From CAXMST01 sp963712765 (GTDB lineage: Bacteria; Actinomycetota; Thermoleophilia; Solirubrobacterales; 70-9), in the NCBI GenBank assembly GCA_963712765.1, contig CAVQIX010000003.1, positions 310,001-374,000 of the forward strand: a stretch of DNA of 64,000 nucleotides. Reading direction: 5' to 3'. Shown one piece after another: positions 15,569 to 23,453 of the stretch. Position 1 is the stretch's first letter. Every line of letters starts with the position of its first letter. The translations under genes and the position numbers were made by a program. The notes below the pieces were generated by a model. It had not been told where the DNA came from, ran no database searches, and was given only the letters and a program-made list of their open reading frames with translations.

Positions 15569-16978
15569 TTGTCTCTTTCCAACGTAACTATCTCGCCACT
15601 TCCGCCCGAGCGGTTCCAAGAGGTGCTCGGCGATCGCTACGCGGAGGTCGAGGAGGCGATCGTGCAGGCCCGCGACGTGTTGGCTGGGCGGGCGATCTGG
15701 CATGTCAACTCGACCGCCGCGGGCGGCGGGGTGGCCGAGCTGCTCCATTCGCTGCTCGCCTACGCGAGAGGAGCCGGCGTTGACGTCCGCTGGACGGTGA
15801 TCGGCGGCAACGGGAGGTTCTTCGAGATCACCAAGCGCCTGCACAACAACCTGCACGGGCTGCCCGGGGACGGTGGCCCGCTCGGTGAGCGGGAGCGCGA
15901 GGACTTCATGGAGGTCGAGGATGCTCACGCCCTCGAACTGGAGCGGCTGGTGCGTCCCGGCGATGTCATCTACCTGCATGATCCGCAGACGGCCGGGATC
16001 GTCGAGAGCATGGTCGAGGCAGGCGCGATCGTGATCTGGCGCTGCCACATCGGTGTCGACGAGCCCAACGCGATCACGCGCGCTGCCTGGGACTTCCTCC
16101 GGCCGATGGTGGATAGCGCCCATCGGTTCGTCTTCTCGCGCGCCGAGTACGCCTGGGAGGGCCTCGATCCCGAGCTGATCTCGGTGATTGCCCCCTCGAT
16201 CGACGCGTTCTCACCGAAGAACCTCGAGCTCCCGCCACAGACCGTGGCCTCGATCCTCGACAGGATTGGGCTCAGTCCCGACGGCGGCGCTGCGACGGTC
16301 TTCACCCGCCAGGACGGAACCGCGGCCAGGGTCGACCGTCCCGCCGTCATCGATCAGGATGCGCCGCTTCCGACTACGGCGCCGGTGCTCACCCAGGTGA
16401 GCCGCTGGGACGGGCTCAAGGATCCGATCGGAGTGCTCACGGGGTTCGCCGATCACGTCCCTCTGCAGCGCGCCCATCTGCTCCTCGTCGGACCCGATGC
16501 TGCCGGGGTCACCGACGATCCGGAGGGGCTCGCGGTGCTGGAGGCGGTGCGTGATGCGTGGCGGGATCTGCCGGCCGACGTCCGTGAGCGGGTCCACCTG
16601 GTCAGCCTGCCGATGGATGACGTCGAGGAGAACGCGGCGATGGTCAACGCGATTCAGCGCCGTTCAACGGTGATCACCCAAAAGAGCTTGGCCGAGGGCT
16701 TCGGGCTGACAGCTACCGAGGCGATGTGGAAGTCGAAGCCGGTGATCGTCGGCGCCGTCGGGGGGCTGCAGGAGCAGGTCGTCGACGGCATCACGGGAAT
16801 CGTGATCGACGATCCCGCCGATCTCGAGGCGTTCGGCAAGGCCGCCTATAGCCTGCTCGCCGACGAGGCGCTGGCGGCGCGGATGGGCACCGCGGCTCGC
16901 CAGCGGGTACGCGATCACTACCTCGGCACGCGGCACCTGCTCGAGTACGTGGACCTGCTCAGCGGGATGCTCGACTAG
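15569..16978 (+). CDS. TreT-like trehalose synthase (GT4 glycosyltransferase)
   Basis: Family members make trehalose from NDP-glucose and glucose, or act as trehalose phosphorylases; both are cytoplasmic. The 469-residue product has the family landmarks WHVNSTAAGGGVAELLHS, RWTVIGGNGRFFEITKRLHN, DVIYLHDPQTAGI and WRCHIGVDEPN, then the nucleotide-sugar region VSRWDGLKDPIGVL and QKSLAEGFGLTATEAMWKSKPVI. The start is uncertain: in-frame ATG is absent, and TTG at 15569 (MSLSNVTISPLPPE) is the first plausible codon after the upstream stop. Trehalose fits the neighbouring stress genes as a compatible solute. Confidence 0.82.
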   Translation: MSLSNVTISPLPPERFQEVLGDRYAEVEEAIVQARDVLAGRAIWHVNSTAAGGGVAELLHSLLAYARGAGVDVRWTVIGGNGRFFEITKRLHNNLHGLPGDGGPLGEREREDFMEVEDAHALELERLVRPGDVIYLHDPQTAGIVESMVEAGAIVIWRCHIGVDEPNAITRAAWDFLRPMVDSAHRFVFSRAEYAWEGLDPELISVIAPSIDAFSPKNLELPPQTVASILDRIGLSPDGGAATVFTRQDGTAARVDRPAVIDQDAPLPTTAPVLTQVSRWDGLKDPIGVLTGFADHVPLQRAHLLLVGPDAAGVTDDPEGLAVLEAVRDAWRDLPADVRERVHLVSLPMDDVEENAAMVNAIQRRSTVITQKSLAEGFGLTATEAMWKSKPVIVGAVGGLQEQVVDGITGIVIDDPADLEAFGKAAYSLLADEALAARMGTAARQRVRDHYLGTRHLLEYVDLLSGMLD

Positions 16979-16988
16979 ATCCGGCTCA

Positions 16989-17010
16989 GGCTCCCGGGGG
17001 GCGGGAGACC
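16989..17010. terminator. Bidirectional terminator hairpin
   Basis: CTCCC (16991-16995) pairs with GGGAG (17003-17007) around a G-rich loop; flanking gg/cc can extend the stem past one bulge. It fills the 32-bp gap between the convergent treT-like and wax ester synthase genes. Confidence 0.5.
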
Positions 17011-18528
17011 TCAGGCGCGCTCTGCCGCGAGCTCTGAGAGCCGGTCGATCTCGCTGCCGATCCCGTCCCGGAGCAGGTCGAGGTCTGGGACCGAGTCGTG
17101 GTCGGCATTGAGGCAGAAGTGGAGGTTGCCGTTGTAGCTCAGTACCGCGAGTCCGATCGCGTGGTCGGCCGCGAGCGGCACCAGGGGCCAGATCTCCACC
17201 ACCTCCGAGCCCATCGCGTACAGCGGCTGCTGGGGACCCGGGACGTTGGTGATCGTGACGTTGAAGAGGCGGGTTGCGAACAGTGAGCGGGCGAGAAAGC
17301 TGTGCATCGCCGGCGGCGCCAACGCGGCCAGGGCCACCAGGCCGCGCGAGCCGATCGCCTGGTTGCCCGACTTCAGGCCCTCTGCCTCCTCGAGCTGGAG
17401 CCGATAACGCTCGATCGGCTCGGCCTCGGCGACCGGGAGGTGGACGAAGAGGGAGCTGATCTCGTTGCCCAGCGCCAGACGATCGGCCGCCGGGCGGATG
17501 TTGACCGGCACCATCGCCCGCAGACCTTCGGCGGGTAGCTCCTCTCCCCGGGCGAGCAGCAGCTCCCGGAGACCGCCCGAGGCGGCGGCGAGCACAGCGT
17601 CGTTGACGGTGCCGCCGAGAGCGGCCCTGATCCGCTTCAGGTCCTCCAGCGGCACGGTCAGCACCGCCAGGCGCCGGTGGGCGCCGATCGGGTTGTTGAT
17701 GCTGACGCTCGGGGCGGGTTGGAGCTCGTCGCGAACCAGGACCTCGACCACTGCCTCCGACTGACGCAGCGCCTCGGCCAGCCGATGCGGGCTGGCAGCC
17801 CGCTCCAGGGTGCTCGCGGCGGCGTGCGCGAGTGAGCTCGCGACGCCCAGCGCGCTGCCGGCCGCACGCACGGCGCCTCCGGCGAGCCGGCGTGGGTCGA
17901 GGCCGCCGTTCCCGTTCGACTCCCGGACGGGCTCGGACGTCCCCGAGACGCCGGCTACCGCTTCTTCGTCGGGCCGCTCGGGGTTACGCTCGAGGTCGAG
18001 CAGGGCCTTGGCGGCGTCGACCGACCCGACCCCGTCCACGAGGCAGTGGTGGGTCTTGCTGACGAGAGCCCAGCGTCCGTCGGCGAGTTCGATGACGACC
18101 ATCTCCCACAGGGGGCGGTTGCGGTCGAGGCGGGTCGAGAAGTACTCCTCGGCCCAGCCACGAAGCTCGTCGATGCCGCCGGGAGCCGGGAGGCCGGCAT
18201 GCAGAACGTGATGGGCGACGTCGAAGGCCTGATCCGGATCCCAGGTCGGCCACCGCAGCCCGCCGGTCCTCGGGGACGAAAGGCGTTGCCGGTAGCGGGG
18301 CAGCCTCGGTAGCCGCGCCATCACCTCGGCGCGGACGAGGTCGATCGGAGGCGCCCCGCCGGCCGGGCGCGGCTCGAGGACCATCACCGCCCCGATGTGC
18401 ATGTGCGCGCATTCATCAGCCTCCTCGAGCTCGAGAAAGGTCGCGTCCAGGGCTGTGAGTCGGTCTGCGGTGGACTCGATGCACTCACGGTAGGCCTCGG
18501 TGCCGCGGGCGACCTCGGGCGCGATCAC
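17011..18528 (-). CDS. Wax ester synthase / acyl-CoA:diacylglycerol acyltransferase (WS/DGAT)
   Basis: The enzyme joins acyl-CoA to a fatty alcohol or diacylglycerol, making neutral storage lipids at the inner face of the membrane. The 505-residue length is normal. The N-terminal LTALDATFLELE matches the family start region. The catalytic HHxxxDG motif is present as HHCLVDG at about residue 160. Later family motifs are visible: NDAVLAAASGGLRELL, the PVNIRP region and TNVPGPQQPLYAMG. The GTG at 18528 is the only usable start before the conserved N-terminus. Its neighbours (universal stress protein, GAF kinase, trehalose synthase) resemble the context of mycobacterial tgs genes. Confidence 0.93.
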   Translation of the reverse strand: MIAPEVARGTEAYRECIESTADRLTALDATFLELEEADECAHMHIGAVMVLEPRPAGGAPPIDLVRAEVMARLPRLPRYRQRLSSPRTGGLRWPTWDPDQAFDVAHHVLHAGLPAPGGIDELRGWAEEYFSTRLDRNRPLWEMVVIELADGRWALVSKTHHCLVDGVGSVDAAKALLDLERNPERPDEEAVAGVSGTSEPVRESNGNGGLDPRRLAGGAVRAAGSALGVASSLAHAAASTLERAASPHRLAEALRQSEAVVEVLVRDELQPAPSVSINNPIGAHRRLAVLTVPLEDLKRIRAALGGTVNDAVLAAASGGLRELLLARGEELPAEGLRAMVPVNIRPAADRLALGNEISSLFVHLPVAEAEPIERYRLQLEEAEGLKSGNQAIGSRGLVALAALAPPAMHSFLARSLFATRLFNVTITNVPGPQQPLYAMGSEVVEIWPLVPLAADHAIGLAVLSYNGNLHFCLNADHDSVPDLDLLRDGIGSEIDRLSELAAERA

Positions 18529-18576
18529 GGCACCGGACCCGTAGAAACAACGGACGGTGCCGTCTACCCGTGGACC

Positions 18577-18582
18577 TAGCCT
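18577..18582 (+). promoter_or_regulatory. -10 box (TAGCCT) of leaderless universal stress gene
   Basis: TAGCCT ends 8 nt before the ATG at 18591. The 62-bp gap to the divergent WS/DGAT start is a shared promoter region. Confidence 0.5.
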
Positions 18583-18590
18583 CTCCAGCG

Positions 18591-19559
18591 ATGTCGTCCG
18601 ACGCTCCCGCCGACGATCCCGCCCCCGGCCGGCGGTTCGAGATCGTGCTCGCCCACGACGGCGCGGCCGGTGGCGCCGACGCCCTGGCCCTGGCCGTCGC
18701 GCTTTCGTACGGTCACGAGGCCACCACGGCCGTGGTGGCTACGATCGTCGTTCCGTTTCCACCGCACACGGTCGGCGATCCCCCGATCCACGTCGCCGCC
18801 GGCACCCGCGACTGGGAGGAGCTCTGCGACGACCTCCGCGCTCGCGGCCTGCAGCGTCTCGAGGAGCAGGTGGTGCCGCGCCTGATGGGCCTCGAAGGCC
18901 TGGAGGTGCATAAGGCGGTCGAGCTCGACGACTCGCCCCCGCGGGGCTTGATGTTGCTCTGCGAGGAGCGTCATCCCGACCTGCTGGTGCTGGGCTCGAG
19001 TCATCGCGGCGTTCTCGGTCGCATCCTCCCGGGTGCCACCGCCGAGCGACTGCTCGCGGGCGCGCCCTGTTCGATGGTGATCACGCCGGCCGGCTACTCA
19101 GCGAGCCCCCCCGAGGCGATCTCCCGGATCGGCGTCGGCTTCGACGGCTCCGACTTGGCCGTGGCCGCCGTCGAGGAGGCGGCCCGGCTCGCTCTGCGGC
19201 TCGACGCCCGGCTCGAGGTGATCTCGGTGGTGCCCCCGCCGAGCCAGGTCGATGCCCCGAGGGCTGCAGTCGAGGTGCTCGCGGGCCACGGCCTGATCCA
19301 GCGCTCGGCCGAGCGCCTCCGCGACGCCGCAAACGACCTCGTTGCCACCCTCCCCGACCAGGTCAGGGCCTCGGTGGTGATCGACCACGGTGAGCCATCC
19401 GTCGTGCTCCGTCACCGATCGGCCTCGGGTCTCGATCTGCTCGTACTCGGGCCGCGCGGCTACGGGCCGGTGCGCCGTGTCCTGCTGGGCAGCGTCAGCG
19501 GCCGGCTCGTCCGCGATTGTGAGTGCCCGTTGATTGTCGCGGCCGGTTCAGGAACCTGA
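18591..19559 (+). CDS. Tandem-domain universal stress protein
   Basis: A 322-residue protein with two UspA domains, at about residues 12-150 and 168-320, the same layout as the DosR-controlled mycobacterial proteins. ATP-binding G-x2-G-x9-G(S/T) motifs are visible in both: GSSHRGVLGRILPGAT in the first (with Ala-Thr in place of Ser-Ser) and GPRGYGPVRRVLLGSVS in the second. The ATG at 18591 is chosen over the GTG at 18570 because it sits 8 nt after a TAGCCT box. Its 3' end overlaps the convergent response regulator gene by 12 bp. Confidence 0.92.
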   Translation: MSSDAPADDPAPGRRFEIVLAHDGAAGGADALALAVALSYGHEATTAVVATIVVPFPPHTVGDPPIHVAAGTRDWEELCDDLRARGLQRLEEQVVPRLMGLEGLEVHKAVELDDSPPRGLMLLCEERHPDLLVLGSSHRGVLGRILPGATAERLLAGAPCSMVITPAGYSASPPEAISRIGVGFDGSDLAVAAVEEAARLALRLDARLEVISVVPPPSQVDAPRAAVEVLAGHGLIQRSAERLRDAANDLVATLPDQVRASVVIDHGEPSVVLRHRSASGLDLLVLGPRGYGPVRRVLLGSVSGRLVRDCECPLIVAAGSGT

Positions 19560-19988
19560 ACGCGAAGACCGTCTGTCGGATTGCTGGGATTCCCGTCCGC
19601 CGGATTCCTGGGATTCGGCCCGCACCGCGTCGAGCAGCTCCTGCGGGGGGCTGTCCTTGAGCAGGTAGCGGCTCGCCCCGGCCTCGATCGCTTCCGATCT
19701 CAGCCGCGGCTCCTCGAACATCGTCAAGACGATGACCCTGATCCCCGGTCGGCGATGCAGCAACTCCGGGATGGCCGTGATCCCGCTGCCGTCCGGCAGC
19801 TGCAGATCGAGGAGGAAGAGGTCCGGGGAGACGCGGTCGGCGAGCGCCAGGGCCCCTGCGCGGGTGCCCGCCTCGCCGACGACGTCGATGTCCGGCTCCG
19901 ATCTCAGCAGCTCGCGGATCGCCGCGCGGACCGGCCGGTGATCATCCGCGAGAGCAACCCTGATCTTCATCTCGGAGCCAGGCCCCAT
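19548..19988 (-). CDS. Stand-alone response regulator receiver protein without output domain
   Basis: A NarL-type receiver domain of 146 residues. The acidic pocket DDH, the phospho-acceptor Asp at about 61 (LFLLDLQLPDGSG), the Thr in VIVLTMF and the Lys in YLLKDSPP are all present. After the receiver only a short Ser/Arg/Gln-rich tail (ESQESGGRESQQSDRR) follows; the LuxR-type HTH of this family is missing. The ATG at 19988 follows a TAGCCT box by 7 nt; the inner ATG at 19970 is an alternative. It may be a phosphate sink or modulator of the adjacent kinase, or a truncated regulator. Confidence 0.85.
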   Translation of the reverse strand: MGPGSEMKIRVALADDHRPVRAAIRELLRSEPDIDVVGEAGTRAGALALADRVSPDLFLLDLQLPDGSGITAIPELLHRRPGIRVIVLTMFEEPRLRSEAIEAGASRYLLKDSPPQELLDAVRAESQESGGRESQQSDRRSSRSGS

Positions 19989-19995
19989 AGGAATC

Positions 19996-20001
19996 AGGCT
20001 A
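19996..20001 (-). promoter_or_regulatory. -10 box (TAGCCT) of leaderless receiver gene
   Basis: TAGCCT on the minus strand ends 7 nt before the ATG at 19988; no Shine-Dalgarno. Confidence 0.5.
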
Positions 20002-20094
20002 GGAAGCGTCGGGGCGCTCGCCATCGGGTTCATCCCGTCGCGGCAGGTGGACAACTACTAGGCCGCCGTCGCGCGGAGCCGCGCCTGACTCGAC

Positions 20095-20100
20095 TAGCCT
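20095..20100 (+). promoter_or_regulatory. -10 box (TAGCCT) of leaderless sensor kinase gene
   Basis: TAGCCT ends 8 nt before the GTG at 20109; no Shine-Dalgarno. It lies about 95 bp from the equivalent box of the divergent receiver gene. Confidence 0.5.
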
Positions 20101-20108
20101 GCGCCCCG

Positions 20109-21254
20109 GTGCACGGATTGACCGAGAGTCAGCTGGAGCGGCTGCTCGCCGCGGGTCGCGAGCTGGTCTCCGACCTCGACCTCGAGGGGGTCCTGCGGCG
20201 GGTCCTGGATGCGGCCGTGGAGATCACCGGCGCGCGGTACGCCGCTCTCGGCGTCCTTGACGAGGACCGTTCGGGCCTGGAGAGCTTCATATATCTCGGC
20301 ATCGACGAACGGACCCGGGCCCAGATCGGAGACCTTCCCCGCGGTCGTGGGGTGCTCGGGACGCTGATCGCCGATCCTACTCCGCTTCGCCTGGCCGACG
20401 TCAGCGCTCATCCGGCCTCCTTCGGCTTCCCCGAGGGCCATCCGCCGATGAACAGCTTCCTCGGCGTGCCGATCTCGATCCGGGGTGAGCAGTGGGGAAA
20501 CCTCTACCTGACCGAGAAGAAGGACGATCGGGAGTTCAGCGCTGCCGACGAGGAGGCTGTCCTTCAACTCGCGGAGTGGGCCGCGATCGCGATCGGCAAC
20601 GCCCGCTCGATCGCGGCGGAACGCCTGCGGCTGGCGATGGAGGCGGCCGAGCAGGAGCGGCTGCAGTGGGCGCGCGAGCTTCACGATGAGACGCTTCAGG
20701 GACTGGCCACGATCCGGATGATGCTCGCCAACGGCTGGCGCCGTGGCGGTGAACACCTCGAGCCCGCGATCGAGTCCTCGGTGAGCCAGCTCGACACGGA
20801 GATTGCCTCGGTGCGAGCCCTGATCAGCGACCTGCGTCCCGACTCGCTCGATCGGCTCGGAGTGGCAGCTGCCCTTGAGGGCCTCGCCGATCGGATTCTC
20901 GCCCGGGGAGAGAGGGCCGCGATCCATATCGATGCGACCGAGGACCTCCCGAGGCTCGCGAAGGCGGTGGAGCTGGCGGTCTACCGCGTCTGTCAGGAGG
21001 CGATGACGAACGCGATCCGTCACGGGGAGGCCGAGAGCATCAGGGTCGCGCTGGTCGGAGACGGCGGGGCAGTGAGGGCGAGCGTCACCGACGACGGCGG
21101 CGGCTTCGATCTCACTGCGGCAGACCTTGGCTACGGGATCCGGGGCATGCGGGAGAGGGCGGAGCTCGCCGGCGGCCGGCTCGCGATCGATTCGGCTCCC
21201 GGCGAGGGAACGACCGTCAGGCTCACGGTCCCGTCCGGAGACGAGCGCGACTGA
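20109..21254 (+). CDS. DevS-like GAF-domain sensor histidine kinase
   Basis: A 381-residue cytoplasmic kinase with no membrane segment. Residues about 10-165 form one GAF domain with GRGVLGTLIADPTPLRL, DVSAHPASFGFPEGHPPM and SFLGVPISIRGEQWGNLYLT, strikingly like the GAF domains of mycobacterial DevS/DosT. The HisKA_3 phospho-acceptor follows (ARELHDETLQGLATI, His at about 191), then the HATPase domain (CQEAMTNAIRHG, DDGGGFD, GYGIRGMRERAELAGG). DevS has two GAF domains; only one is here. Whether it binds heme is not decidable by eye. It is convergent with a full NarL-type regulator and divergent from a receiver-only regulator, both probable partners. Confidence 0.9.
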   Translation: MHGLTESQLERLLAAGRELVSDLDLEGVLRRVLDAAVEITGARYAALGVLDEDRSGLESFIYLGIDERTRAQIGDLPRGRGVLGTLIADPTPLRLADVSAHPASFGFPEGHPPMNSFLGVPISIRGEQWGNLYLTEKKDDREFSAADEEAVLQLAEWAAIAIGNARSIAAERLRLAMEAAEQERLQWARELHDETLQGLATIRMMLANGWRRGGEHLEPAIESSVSQLDTEIASVRALISDLRPDSLDRLGVAAALEGLADRILARGERAAIHIDATEDLPRLAKAVELAVYRVCQEAMTNAIRHGEAESIRVALVGDGGAVRASVTDDGGGFDLTAADLGYGIRGMRERAELAGGRLAIDSAPGEGTTVRLTVPSGDERD

Positions 21255-21267
21255 AGGGCCGGGCCTC

Positions 21268-21285
21268 GGCGTCCGTCAGGACGCC
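21268..21285. terminator. Hairpin between convergent kinase and regulator genes
   Basis: ggcgtcc (21268-21274) and ggacgcc (21279-21285) form a 7-bp stem with a gtca loop. The stop codon of the regulator gene lies partly in the loop, so the last codons of that gene form one arm. Confidence 0.55.
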
Positions 21286-21947
21286 TCGGGAGTGTTCGGG
21301 TCGGTCGCCCCGATCATGCTGTGGTCTAGCGCGTAGGCGACCAGCTCGGCGCGCGTGTTGCGGCCCAGCTTCTGCTGTATGTGGGCTCGGTGGGACTCGA
21401 CTGTGCGAACGCTCAGATAGAGCTGCTCGCCGATCTCCTTGTTGGTGTGCCCCATCGCGATCAGGCGCAGGACCTCGACCTCGCGCTCGCTGAGGTCGTC
21501 GGGCGGCCAGGGATCGTTCGACTCCGAGGCCAGGCGCGCGCCGATCGACGGCTGCACGTAGCTCTCGCCACGGGCCGCCGTCCGGATCGCGCGGACCAAC
21601 TCCGTCCCCGCCGCCTCCTTGAGCAGGTAGCCGCTTGCCCCGGCCCGAAGTGCCTCGCGGGCGTATTCCGTCTCTGCCTGCATCGTCAGGATCACGATCG
21701 CCGTCTGCGGCGATGCCTCGCGGATCTGCGCGAGCGATCCCAGGCTCGATTGGCCGGCCATGTTGATGTCCAGCAGGAGCACCCCGGGCTTATAGGCGCT
21801 GACCTTGCGCACGCTCTCGGAGACGTCGCCGGCCTCGGCGACCACCTCGAGGTCATCCTCGGCCTCGAGCACCATCCGCAGCCCTGCCCGGACGACCTTG
21901 TGGTCGTCCGCGAGCACCACCGTGATCACGTCCGCGGAATTCGTCAT
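21276..21947 (-). CDS. NarL/FixJ-family response regulator (LuxR-type HTH)
   Basis: A 223-residue DNA-binding response regulator. The receiver domain (ADDHKVVRAGL; phospho-acceptor in LLLDINMAGQ; ILTMQ; Lys in YLLKEAAG) is followed by the LuxR HTH (LSEREVEVLRLIAMGHTNKEIG, then YLSVRTVESHRAHI). It is convergent with the GAF kinase, 21 bp between stops, and is the likely cognate DNA-binding partner. The ATG follows a TATCCT box by 6 nt. Target genes are not readable; the stress genes in 14-21 kb are the first candidates. Confidence 0.93.
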   Translation of the reverse strand: MTNSADVITVVLADDHKVVRAGLRMVLEAEDDLEVVAEAGDVSESVRKVSAYKPGVLLLDINMAGQSSLGSLAQIREASPQTAIVILTMQAETEYAREALRAGASGYLLKEAAGTELVRAIRTAARGESYVQPSIGARLASESNDPWPPDDLSEREVEVLRLIAMGHTNKEIGEQLYLSVRTVESHRAHIQQKLGRNTRAELVAYALDHSMIGATDPNTPEAS

Positions 21948-21953
21948 CCCGCG

Positions 21954-21959
21954 AGGATA
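21954..21959 (-). promoter_or_regulatory. -10 box (TATCCT) of leaderless response regulator gene
   Basis: TATCCT on the minus strand ends 6 nt before the ATG at 21947. Confidence 0.5.
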
Positions 21960-22017
21960 TTGCTCCGGCGGGGGGGTGGCCGGACGGGGCGCAGGGGAGG
22001 GGCCTTGCGCGACTCCC

Positions 22018-22023
22018 TAGAAT
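22018..22023 (+). promoter_or_regulatory. -10 box (TAGAAT) of leaderless rpmE
   Basis: TAGAAT ends 8 nt before the ATG at 22032. The ATG at 22026 would leave only 2 nt and is rejected. Confidence 0.5.
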
Positions 22024-22031
22024 CGATGGCG

Positions 22032-22238
22032 ATGAAGACCGACATCCATCCCAACTACGGCCTAGCCCACGTGCGCTGCTCCTGCGGCAACGACTTCTAC
22101 ACCCGCTCAACCAAGCCGGAGATCCACGTCGAGCTCTGCGCGGAGTGCCATCCCTTCTACACCGGCAAGCAGAAGCTCGTCGATACCGGCGGTCGCGTCG
22201 AGCGCTTCAAGCGCCGCGCCGCCCAGAAGAAGGGCTGA
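22032..22238 (+). CDS. rpmE: 50S ribosomal protein L31
   Basis: A 68-residue L31 of the zinc-binding (C+) type: MKTDIHPNYG start, CSCGN and CAECHPFYTGKQK with the CxC/CxxC cysteines, and the basic C-terminal tail FKRRAAQKK. It opens the rpmE-prfA-prmC-sua5 block. A perfect hairpin follows, so it may be partly separated from prfA, which has its own -10 box. Confidence 0.97.
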   Translation: MKTDIHPNYGLAHVRCSCGNDFYTRSTKPEIHVELCAECHPFYTGKQKLVDTGGRVERFKRRAAQKKG

Positions 22239-22255
22239 CGCCACCGACCGTCGAG

Positions 22256-22276
22256 ACGACGCGCGACGCGCGTCGT
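22256..22276 (+). terminator. Perfect hairpin after rpmE
   Basis: acgacgcgc and gcgcgtcgt (22256-22264 and 22268-22276) form a 9-bp perfect stem with a 3-nt loop, 18 nt after the rpmE stop. No U-tract follows, as is common for GC-rich actinobacterial terminators. Confidence 0.55.
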
Positions 22277-22365
22277 GCCGGCTCGCGTGGCGGCCCGATA
22301 GGGGGTCAGGCGGTGCTCGGAGGCCTGACGGGGATGCTACGTCGCTGATCGAGGCCCGGCGGGTC

Positions 22366-22371
22366 TATCGT
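22366..22371 (+). promoter_or_regulatory. -10 box (TATCGT) of leaderless prfA
   Basis: TATCGT ends 8 nt before the ATG at 22380; no Shine-Dalgarno. Confidence 0.45.
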
Positions 22372-22379
22372 CCGAGGCG

Positions 22380-23453
22380 ATGATCGACCAGCTGGTCAGC
22401 AAGATCGAGGAGCGCTTCGCCAGGCTCGAGCGTGAGATGTCGGATCCCGAGGTGATCGGCGATCGCGAGCGCTACGCCGATGTCGGGCGCGAGTATCGCT
22501 CGCTGCAGCCCGCGCACGCGCTCGCGAACGAGTACAGGGCGCTCAAGGGCGATCTCGAAGGCGCGCGCGAGCTGCTCGCGGAGGGGGAGGAGGACGAGGA
22601 GCTCCGCGCGGTCGTCGACGAGGCACCGGCAGAGCTCGAGCGGCTGAGCGAGGGAATCCGACTGGCGATGGTCGAGCGCGACCCCAACGACGACAAGAAC
22701 GTCCTCGTCGAGATCCGGGCCGGCACCGGCGGCGATGAGGCGGCACTCTTCGCCGGAGATCTCTACACGATGCTGACCCGCTATGCGGAGGGCCAAGGCT
22801 TCGCTACCGAGGTGCTGAGCCAGAGCCCCGCGGAGGTCGGTGGCTTCAAGGAGGTCACCTTCGCGATCAAGGGCGAGGGCGCCTACTCGGTGTTCAAGTT
22901 CGAGGGCGGCACCCACCGGGTGCAGCGCGTTCCCAAGACGGAGTCCCAGGGGCGGATCCACACCTCGACCGCGACGGTCGCGGTGCTTCCCGAGGCCGAG
23001 GAGGTCGACGTCGAGATCGATCCCAACGAGTTGCAGATCGACGTCTACCGCTCGTCGGGGCCGGGCGGGCAGTCGGTCAACACGACCGACTCCGCGGTGC
23101 GGATCACGCACGAGCCTTCGGGCATAGTCGTCTCGATGCAGGACGAGAAGTCCCAGTTGCAGAACCGCGACAAGGCGATGAGGGTCCTACGGGCCCGTCT
23201 GCTGGAGCGGGCGATCGCCACCCAACAGGCGGAGATCTCCGAGGAGCGCCGCTCCCAGGTCGGGACCGGCGAGCGCTCGGAGAAGATCCGCACCTACAAC
23301 TTCCCACAGGGCCGCGTGACCGATCATCGGATAAAGCACACATCCCACAATCTCGAGGAGGTGCTGGGTGGGGCGCTCGGCGAGTTCAGCGAGGCGCTCG
23401 GGGCCGAGGAGAAGCGGGCCAAGCTGGAGGCGCAGGCCGCCGGGGCCGGCTGA
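22380..23453 (+). CDS. prfA: Peptide chain release factor 1
   Basis: RF1 reads UAA/UAG and triggers peptidyl-tRNA hydrolysis. The 357-residue length is normal. The N-terminal coiled region is followed by the codon-recognition PxT motif (RVPKTESQGRIHTSTATV) and the catalytic GGQ (SSGPGGQSVNTTDSAVRITH). The PxT form plus the RF1-type surroundings exclude RF2. The stop overlaps the prmC start (TGATG). Confidence 0.98.
   Translation: MIDQLVSKIEERFARLEREMSDPEVIGDRERYADVGREYRSLQPAHALANEYRALKGDLEGARELLAEGEEDEELRAVVDEAPAELERLSEGIRLAMVERDPNDDKNVLVEIRAGTGGDEAALFAGDLYTMLTRYAEGQGFATEVLSQSPAEVGGFKEVTFAIKGEGAYSVFKFEGGTHRVQRVPKTESQGRIHTSTATVAVLPEAEEVDVEIDPNELQIDVYRSSGPGGQSVNTTDSAVRITHEPSGIVVSMQDEKSQLQNRDKAMRVLRARLLERAIATQQAEISEERRSQVGTGERSEKIRTYNFPQGRVTDHRIKHTSHNLEEVLGGALGEFSEALGAEEKRAKLEAQAAGAG

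Noticed and set aside
19548..19559. Frameshift removing the HTH of the receiver-only regulator
   Set aside because: No HTH-like sequence is found in any frame downstream of 19548 on the minus strand; that DNA encodes the universal stress protein on the other strand.
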